This document shows positions 57,585-64,000 of a stretch of 64,000 bases of DNA, in pieces (positions within the stretch are counted from its first letter, which is position 1; each line of letters starts with the position of its first letter). The DNA comes from Mesomycoplasma bovoculi M165/69 (GTDB lineage: Bacteria > Bacillota_I > Bacilli_A > Mycoplasmatales > Metamycoplasmataceae), in NCBI RefSeq assembly GCF_000524555.1, contig NZ_CP007154.1:310001-374000 (forward strand), in the 5' to 3' direction. A program made the translations under genes and the position numbers. Below the pieces are notes generated by a model. That model was given only the letters and a program-made list of their open reading frames with translations, was not told the origin of the DNA and made no database searches.

Positions 57585-58712
57585 ATGACCAAATTAAGAT
57601 TTGTAAAACCAGAAACTCTAATGTCAAATCCAAATGAAATGATTCGTTTTTTAGACATTAATGGTGATTTACTTAAAACAACAGTTGTAGGTAAACTTGA
57701 TGAGAAAAAGGACATAACTTTATCAAAAGAGCAAATTAAAAAAGCTTATGAATTTATGGTGCTTTCACGTCAACAAGATACTTACATGACTCAATTACAA
57801 CGTCAAGGAAGAATGCTAACTTTTGCACCTAACTTTGGTGAAGAAGCTCTTCAAGTTGGTGCTGCAATGGCAATGACCAAAGAAGACTGATTTGTACCAG
57901 CGTTTCGTTCAAATGCAGCAATGCTTTATCTTGGTGTACCAATTTTAAACCAATTGGTTTATTGAAATGGTAGTGAGCGTGGAAATGTGATGCCAGAAGG
58001 TGTTAATGTTTTACCTATTAACATTCCAATTGCAACACAAATTTCACATGCAGCAGGAATTGCTTATGCTCAAAAATTAACTGGTAAAAAAGCAATTGCT
58101 GTTACCTTTATTGGAAACGGTGGAACTGCTGAAGGTGAATTCTACGAAGCAATGAACTTTGCATCTGTTTGAAAATGACCAGTTGTTATTTGCGTTAATA
58201 ACAACCAATGAGCTATTTCAACCCGTAATGAACAAGAAAATGCTGCACCAACAATTGCAGCTAAAGCACTTGCTGCTGGAATTCCAGGAATTCGTGTTGA
58301 CGGGAATGACTTATTAGCTTCTTATGAGGTTATGAAAGAAGCTGCTGAATATGCTCGTAGTGGAAATGGACCAGTTTTAGTAGAATTTGTAACTTGACGT
58401 CAAGGTGTTCACACTTCATCTGACAACCCAAGAGTTTATCGTACAGAAGAAGAAGAAAAAGAGCATGAAAAATGAGAACCAATGCACCGGATTGAAAAAT
58501 ACATGCTTGACCGTAAAATTATTACTGAAAAAGAAAAAGAAAAACTTTGAGAAGATTCACTTGAAATTGTTAAAAAGGCTTATGAGCAATCACTTGTGGG
58601 AATTGAATCAACAATTGATGAGGTTTTTGACCACACCTATGCTGAATTAACTCCTGAACTAGTTGAACAAAAAGCTGAAGCTATCAAATTCTTTGGAAAG
58701 GGGAATAAATAA
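57585..58712 (+). CDS. pdhA: Pyruvate dehydrogenase E1 alpha subunit
   Basis: With PdhB it decarboxylates pyruvate using TPP and passes the acetyl group to lipoyl-lysine. 375 residues, normal length. Signatures are [30 protein letters not shown], and the TPP/Mg site, which reads [19 protein letters not shown] and then VNNNQWAIST. The usual GDG of this motif is GNG here (Asn178), which leaves the distal Asn to complete the metal site. [10 protein letters not shown] and [12 protein letters not shown], around the regulated loop of E1 enzymes, are also present. AAAGGAG lies five bases before the ATG. The stop overlaps the pdhB start (TAATG). Several TGA codons encode Trp. Confidence 0.95.
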
Positions 58713-59701
58713 TGGCTGACGACAAAAAAATCGCTCTTAACAATATTGGAGCTGTAACAAACGCACTTGAATTAATGATGGCAAAAGATAGCCGTGTTGT
58801 GCTATGAGGTGAAGATGCCGGATTCGAAGGTGGAGTTTTTAGAGCAACTGAAGGTTTACAGAAAAAATTTGGAGTAGAACGTGTTTTCGATGCTCCTATT
58901 GCTGAAGCTGCTATTGCTGGAGTAGCAATTGGAGCTGCTATTGCAGGACTTCGTCCAGTTATTGAAATGCAATTCCAAGGATTCTCATATCCAGCATTTC
59001 AACAAATGTTTACTCATGCAGCACGTTACCGTAACCGTTCACGTTCAAGATTTACTGTGCCAATGGTTATGAGAATGCCAATGGCTGGTGGAGTTCGTGC
59101 TTTAGAGCACCACTCAGAAGCAATTGAAGCACTTTTTGCTCATATTCCAGGACTAAAAGTAGTTATGCCATCAACTCCTTATGACACTAAAGGACTTTTG
59201 ATTGCTGCAATTAATGATCCAGATCCAGTTATTTTCTTAGAACCTAAAAAAATCTACCGTGCCTTCAAACAAGAAGTGCCAGAAGGTATTTATGAAGTTC
59301 CAATTGGTAAAGCAGCAGTTGTTAAACCAGGTAAAGACCTTACCATTGTAACCTACGGAGCACAAGTTCACGAAAGTATTGCAGCTATCAAAGATGAAGC
59401 GCTTGCTAAATACGATATTGAATTAATTGACTTACGTACCATCAAACCTCTCGATGCTGAAACCATCATCGAATCTGTGAAAAAAACAGGAAAAATCTTG
59501 GTTGTTCACGAAGCTGTTAAATCATTTTCAGTTTCAGCTGAAATCATTACTTTAGTAAATGAAAAAGCTTTTGACTACTTAGATGCTCCTCCTGCTCGTT
59601 TAACCGGATATGACATCACTGTACCACTTGCAAAAGGTGAAAATTTCCACGCTATTAGCAAAGAAAAAATTATTGCTAAAGTTAAAGAGATTTTAGGTTA
59701 A
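58712..59701 (+). CDS. pdhB: Pyruvate dehydrogenase E1 beta subunit
   Basis: Forms the E1 heterotetramer with PdhA. 329 residues, standard length. Family segments: LWGEDAGFEGGVFRATEGLQ near the TPP pyrimidine-binding site, FDAPIAEAAIAGVAIGAA, EMQFQGFSYPAFQQM, MPMAGGVRALEHHSEAIEALFAHIPGLKVVMPSTPYD, and the C-terminal LIDLRTIKPLD and VVHEA. Its ATG overlaps the pdhA stop, so translation is coupled, which fits the equal amounts of the two subunits in the enzyme. Confidence 0.96.
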
Positions 59702-59725
59702 TAATAATTAAAGATAGGATTATAT

Positions 59726-60634
59726 ATGGCTAAAATTTTTGCATCACCAAAAGCCAAAGCAATGGCTAAAGCACATAATTTAGAACTAGCTAGCATTCCT
59801 TTTAGTGGTATTAGAATGACTAGTGTTGATGTTCAAAACTTCTTAAATTCAGGAGCAAAACCAGCACTTGCTGCGCAACCTCAAGTTGCTGCTCCAGCAG
59901 CTGCGCCCGCTGCTGCAACTCCAAAACCAGTTTTATTTGGAACACGTGAAAAAATTGCACCTATTCGTAAAGCGATTGCTAAAGCAATGCGTAATTCATG
60001 AAGCTCAGTGGCTTATGTTAATTTAGTAAATGAAATTGATGTTACTGCTTTATGAAAACTCCGTTCAACTATTGTTGAAGATGTAGCAAAAGCTAGTGGA
60101 GTTAAAATTACCTTCTTAGCTTTTATTGCTAAAGCAATTACTATTGCTCTTCACGAATACCCAGTTCTTGCAGCTAAATATGATGAAGCAACTCAAGAAA
60201 TTGTTTATCCAAATGGAATTAATTTAGGATTTGCTGTTGACACTGAAGCTGGACTTATGGTGCCAGTTATTAAAAATGCTGACAAACTTTCAATTGTAGA
60301 GTTAGCTAGTGAAATTTTAAGACTTGCTAAAGCAGCTCGTGACCGTAAAATTAAACCAACTGAAATGCAAGGAGCTGACTTTACCATTACAAACTATGGT
60401 TCAGTTGGTTCACTTTATGGAGTGCCAGTTATCAACTATCCAGAACTAGCAATTGCTGGAGTTGGAGCTATCGTTGATAAAGCTCTTATTCAAAATGGTC
60501 AAATAGTTGCTGGAAAAGCAATGCACTTAACAGTTGCTGCTGACCACCGTTGAATCGATGGAGCGACTATTGGACGTTTTGCATCACGTGTTAAAGAATT
60601 ACTTGAAAAACCTCAAATTTTAGGAGTTCTCTAA
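59726..60634 (+). CDS. pdhC: Dihydrolipoamide acetyltransferase (E2) without a lipoyl domain
   Basis: Core acyltransferase of the pyruvate dehydrogenase complex, moving acetyl from lipoyl-lysine to CoA. Only 302 residues. It starts directly with the peripheral subunit-binding domain (SPKAKAMAKAHNLELASIPFSG, residues ~7-38), then an Ala/Pro linker (~45-72), then the catalytic domain with FTITNYGS and AADHRWIDG (His274, Asp278). The N-terminal lipoyl domain found in most E2 proteins is missing, and no upstream start could restore it. The lipoyl domain is instead at the N-terminus of PdhD, the next gene. The gap to pdhB is 24 bases with AGGAT as ribosome binding site; the stop overlaps the pdhD ATG. 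Confidence 0.93.
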
Positions 60635-62490
60635 TGTATAAGTTTAAATTCGCTGATATTGGAGAAGGACTTCACGAAGGAGTTGTTGGGGAAATCTATC
60701 ACAAAGAAGGTGATATGGTTAAAGAAGGTGATTCGCTTTTCTCAGTTGAAACTGATAAAATCACCACAGACATTCCTTCACCTAAAACAGGTAAAATTGT
60801 TAAAATTTTAATGGCTGCTGGAGATACCATCCATGTTGGTCAAGAAATTTACCACATTGATGATGGTAGTGGTGACTCAGCTGAAGCTGAATCTGCTCCA
60901 GCACCTGCAGCTACTGAGCAAAAAGCTGAAGCTCCTGCTGAAGCTGGAGCTAGTGTTGTTGGTGAAGTTAAAGTAAGTAATGACTTACTCGACTTTAGTA
61001 GTTGAGCAACTACTCCATCAACTCCTAAAGCTGAAGCAGCACCTGCTGCCAAAGTAGAAACTGCTCCTGCAAAAACTAGTCAAATTCAAGATAGTTATAG
61101 TGGGAAAGTTGACGAAGAATTTGATGCTATTGTTATTGGATCAGGGCCAGGTGGTTACCTAGCAGCTTCCGAAATTGGTGCTCAAGGTCTTAAAGTTCTG
61201 ATTGTTGAAAAAGAATACTGAGGTGGTGTGTGTCTCAATGTTGGCTGCATTCCAACCAAAGCTCTTTTAAAAACTAGTGAAGTTGCTCACTACGTAGCCT
61301 ATGCTGAAGAATACGGGCTTGAAGGTAAATCTTCACTAAAACCTAATTGAAAAAAAATGCACGAGCGTAAAGCTCAAGTTGTTGGCAAACTTGTCGAAGG
61401 TGTTAAAGCCATCGTTCGTGGAGCCAAAGCTAAATCTGTTGAAGGAACAGCTAAATTTTTAAGTGCTAAAACCATCGAAGTTGACGGTAAAGTTTACCGT
61501 GGTAAATACATGGTTTTAGCAAATGGTTCAACTGACCGTAAATTAGACTTGCCAGGATTTGCAGATGGATATGCATCTGGAGCTGTGCTCACTTCTAAAG
61601 AAGCTATTAACTTAGCCGACAAACCAAAATCACTTGTGATTGTCGGTGGTGGAGTTATCGGAGTTGAATTTGCGCAAGTATTTGCTAGTGCTGGAGTTCA
61701 AGTTACTATCTTACAAAATCTTGACCGGGTACTTGCCAACTTAGATGCTGATATTTCTAAAGAAATTACTGCTAAATTAAAAGAGTTAGGTGTTGAAATC
61801 ATCACTAACTCACAAGTTGTGGCTTATGAAAAAGGGCAAGTTGTTTACCAAGTTGGTTCAGAGCAACACAAAATTAAAGCTGAAAAAACTTTAGTAAGTG
61901 TTGGACGTATTCCAAATTCACAAGGACTTGCTGAAGTTGGTCTTAAACTAGGACAACGTCAAGAAGTTGTAGTTGATGAGTATTGCCAAACAAATGTTGA
62001 AGGTGTCTACGCTATTGGAGACATCGTTGGTCAAGCAATGCTAGCTCACGTAGCTTACCGTCACGCAGTGATTACTGCAAGTCATATTGCAGGTAAAGCA
62101 GATAAATACATTGACAAAACTGTGCCATCATGTATTTACACCAGTCCAGAAATTGCCTCAGTTGGTTTAACTGAAGCACAAGCTAAAGAAAAAGGCTTTG
62201 ACTTTGTTGTTGGTAAAATGGCTTTTGCTCACATTGGTAAAGCAATTGCTGGTGGAAACACAACAGGATTTGCTAAACTAATTGTTGACAAACAATATGG
62301 TGAAATTATTGGAGCTCACATTGTTGGAGCAAATGCAACTGATATGATTAGTGAAATTATCGTAGCTATGGATGTTGAGACCACTGTTTACGAAATTGCT
62401 GCTGCAATTCACCCACACCCAACTTATAGTGAAATTATTTGAGAAGCAGCACGTAATGCTGTAGTTAAGTTAGAAAAACTTAAAAAATAA
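60634..62490 (+). CDS. pdhD: Dihydrolipoamide dehydrogenase (E3) carrying the lipoyl domain
   Basis: FAD enzyme that reoxidises dihydrolipoyl groups with NAD+. 618 residues, ~150 more than a plain E3, because residues 1-78 are a lipoyl domain ([18 protein letters not shown], lipoylated Lys42). An Ala/Pro/Glu linker (~80-150) leads to the E3 body: FAD site [12 protein letters not shown], redox pair Cys200 and Cys205 in [16 protein letters not shown] site [21 protein letters not shown] site YAIGDIV, and the catalytic HPHPTYSE. With the shortened PdhC the complex keeps one lipoyl domain per set, moved from E2 to E3, as known from some other mollicutes. Last gene of the operon. Confidence 0.95.
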
Positions 62491-62508
62491 TCAAACTAAC
62501 AATATAAC

Positions 62509-62542
62509 AAAAAATCCACTTGTAAAATAAGTGGATTTTTTT
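62509..62542 (+). terminator. Terminator of the pdh operon
   Basis: Stem AAAAAATCCACTT/AAGTGGATTTTTT (13 bp) with a 7-base loop and T-run, 18 bases after the pdhD stop. Confidence 0.85.
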
Positions 62543-62975
62543 ATTTTATTAAATTTATTTTGCTAAAATAATAAATCAAATGGTTTGAGAGTAACAAAAG
62601 TAGTTAATAGTCTTATTTATAGGCAAATTGAGATTAAAAAGTGTACAACTAGTTTTGAATAATTTATTTTTTATATAGAAAAATGTTTGATGCAGTATTT
62701 TGAATATTTTATAAATTTAGTTACATCAAATAATAAGTTATTTAAAAATGAGTCATTAATTTGGTAAAAGATAAATTAGTTTTATATAATTTGATTTAAC
62801 AATTTTAAGTAGTTTAAGAAGATAATTATAAATATTTTATATTGGGAATATAAATATTGTATAAACAAAATATTAAAACAATGTTGTTTTGTATTTAACT
62901 TGTCACCTAAATTATTTAGGCATTAAAAATATTAAAAAAATAAATAATTTCAATAAATAAAGTGAGGTAAATTTT
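62543..62975 (+). other. Non-coding leader region of the Abi_2/HEPN gene
   Basis: 433 bases, over 80% A+T, without a credible ORF. TATAAT at 62785-62790 would start a transcript near 62797, giving a ~180-nt leader before the GTG at 62976. Within it are three hairpins: 62831-62858 (12-13 bp AT stem with one bulged T, loop GGG), 62875-62890 (AAAACA/TGTTTT) and 62906-62920 (CCTAAA/TTTAGG, loop TTA). 62543-62780 shows nothing clear. Structured RNAs have been described upstream of some AbiF-type genes; whether this is one cannot be settled by eye. Confidence 0.5.
62785..62790 (+). promoter_or_regulatory. -10 box (TATAAT) of the HEPN gene or of a leader RNA
   Basis: TATAAT 185 bases before the GTG start, an unusually long distance for this genome, where most leaders are 10-80 nt. 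This leaves space for a separate RNA. Confidence 0.45.
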
Positions 62976-64000
62976 GTGAATAGTAAATATTTAGATTTGA
63001 ATAAACAAATAAAAAATATTTCTAAAAAATTTTTTGTTAACAATCCATTAGAAAGAAAAAAAATAGAAGAATTTTTGAGTATTTTTGGATACCATAACTA
63101 TATATTCCCCATTAAACATTTGTTTACAAATTATAATGAAATTCTTGTAGCTAAAGAACTTGATAAGCAAATAAAAAAATATTTTTCTGCAAACCATATA
63201 GAACAAATGGAAAATAAGGAACAACAAGAATTTTGAAAAAATTATGCTAAATGATGAAAGTCTTTTTCAAAAGATAGTAAATTTATTTATAAAAAATCTA
63301 ATTTTTTCGATATGAGTCGAGATTTTATCAGCATTAACAACTTAATAAAAAATGATTTAGAGATAAGTAAGTCTTTATTTTTTAAACTTTATTTTTTTGA
63401 AAAAAATCTCAAAACTTCAATAGGAGAAATTATTGGTTACGAAATGTCTTGTCAAGATAAAATATCAGATTCTAATTGAGCTTATTTTCTTTATAAGTCA
63501 ATTAAAAGTGATAAATGATGAGAAGCAAATATAAATAATAAGCTTAATAAAGAAACAATAAGTAACTCTAACCAAGAAAACACAGAACAAAATTCTTTGG
63601 AATCTTTATCAAAAAACTACTTAAAGCTTATATTGGGTGAAAAAAATTTTGAAAAAATAGAAAAAGTACAAAATGATAATGTTGATAAAACAATTATGAA
63701 AGAAATACAAAAATACCTTAATATTAATGCAGTAGACAAGGGATATATTTGAAATAATGCTTCTGATTTAAATTTTGGTAAATTAAAATTTATATTTCTT
63801 TTTGTTATTTTAAATTTTTATAAGTCAGATTGTTTGAAAAAATTTTTTCAAATTTACTTGATTTCAAATACTTTTCTAATCTTGTAAAGTATTTGAAATC
63901 AAGTAATAAAAATCAAAATGAAATAGGACAAAAACTTAAAAAACTTGAAAGTTTTTTAAACTTTACTATAGACTTGAGAAACTCAATTGCCCACAATAAT
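62976..64000 (+). CDS. Abi_2 (AbiD/AbiF)-type HEPN protein, in two frames, running off the window
   Basis: GTG start at 62976 after GTGAGG. Frame 1 gives 303 residues to TAA at 63885-63887. It resembles Abi_2 abortive-infection proteins: YLDLNKQIKNI, FLSIFGYHNYIFPIKHLF (the family's nYY/Y-F region), DFISINNLIKNDLEISK, then SLFFKLYFFEKNLKTSIGEIIGY. The expected C-terminal part, LNFTIDLRNSIAHNN, with the HEPN ribonuclease motif R-N-S-I-A-H (R-X4-H), is present to the window end but in the -1 frame, open from 63824. The overlap of the two frames contains an A6T6 run and a perfect 21-bp stem-loop. The gene is therefore either expressed through -1 frameshifting or broken by a one-base deletion. 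Abi_2 proteins are RNA-cleaving toxins or phage-defence proteins. The right end is outside the window. Confidence 0.7.
63837..63906 (+). promoter_or_regulatory. Candidate -1 frameshift signal: A6T6 run plus 21-bp stem-loop
   Basis: A6 (63837-63842) and T6 (63843-63848) are read in frame as AAA AAA TTT TTT. Five bases later begins a perfect 21-bp stem (63854-63874 with 63886-63906) with an 11-base loop. The zero-frame stop overlaps the first bases of the right arm. Geometry (slippery run, short spacer, stable stem) and direction (-1) fit programmed frameshifting. The heptamer is not a textbook X-XXY-YYZ, although a single-tRNA slip on AAA is possible. Confidence 0.5.

Noticed and set aside
60849-61052. 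Minus-strand ORF inside pdhD, and many similar antisense ORFs in the giant genes (for example 41175-41510, 46129-46470)
   Set aside because: They lie opposite strong coding frames, have biased low-complexity composition and no ribosome binding sites; shadows of the real genes.
62581-62680. Short AT-rich stretches with GTTTGAGAG- and GTGTACAACT-like words suggesting a CRISPR repeat or tracrRNA
   Set aside because: No repeat-spacer periodicity and no cas gene in the window.
63837-63848. A classical X-XXY-YYZ slippery heptamer in the HEPN gene
   Set aside because: In the zero frame the site is AAA AAA TTT TTT; re-pairing of both tRNAs is imperfect at every register, so only a single-tRNA slip or transcript slippage is proposed.
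63854-63906. The 21-bp stem as a transcription terminator
   Set aside because: No T-run follows the right arm, and the -1 reading frame is open through it.
1-64000. Apparent chains of short truncated genes ending at TGA (for example within SecA, AckA, PdhA and the giant proteins)
   Set aside because: TGA is Trp in mycoplasmas; reading through it restores full-length families with conserved motifs across each TGA.

Overview
The window is from a mollicute. It is very AT-rich, and TGA is read as tryptophan throughout: SecA, AckA, PdhA-D and every large surface protein are continuous only if TGA is a sense codon. A tandem pair resembling the P97/P102 adhesin family suggests a relative of the Mycoplasma hyopneumoniae/hyorhinis branch (Mesomycoplasma), but I cannot name the species. 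I found no rRNA, tRNA, CRISPR array or insertion sequence.

Layout. 1-15.8 kb: two very large tandem surface-protein genes (the first enters from the left) built from about 100-130-residue beta-sandwich-like repeats, with related C-terminal domains. 16-18.7 kb: pta-ackA (ATP from acetyl-CoA), then the ribosome-assembly GTPase engB. 18.7-19.3 kb: a non-coding stretch with three hairpins and a 15-A tract at the promoter of the P97-like gene. 19.3-25.8 kb: the P97-like/P102-like pair. 26-28.5 kb: a single-chain restriction-modification enzyme (nuclease, N6-adenine methyltransferase and specificity domain). 28.6-37.7 kb: a secreted protein of unknown function and two divergent DUF31-type serine proteases, one a 665-residue lipoprotein and one a 1668-residue membrane-anchored protein. 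37.8-50.5 kb: a duplicated module of one small ORF plus one giant SGNH/GDSL lipoprotein (1871 and 2077 residues). 50.6-53.8 kb: secA and an overlapping small membrane protein. 53.8-57.3 kb: two anchored proteins with long low-complexity linkers; the second ends in what looks like an inactivated MnuA-type nuclease. 57.4-62.5 kb: the pyruvate dehydrogenase operon pdhABCD behind a TPP riboswitch. 62.5-64 kb: a structured non-coding leader and an Abi_2/AbiF-type HEPN gene that runs off the right edge.

How the genes fit together. Pyruvate dehydrogenase makes acetyl-CoA, which Pta and AckA convert to acetate and ATP. The riboswitch ties E1 synthesis to the level of its cofactor. Most of the remaining DNA encodes exported surface proteins (adhesin-like, protease, lipase/esterase, nuclease-like) that would use the Sec pathway; secA lies among them. 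The restriction enzyme and the HEPN gene are likely defence functions.

The most unusual signal is in the HEPN gene. Its catalytic R-X4-H motif lies in the -1 frame relative to the N-terminal part. The join falls at an A6T6 run followed five bases later by a perfect 21-bp stem-loop. This is either a programmed -1 frameshift controlling a toxin or a frameshifted gene.
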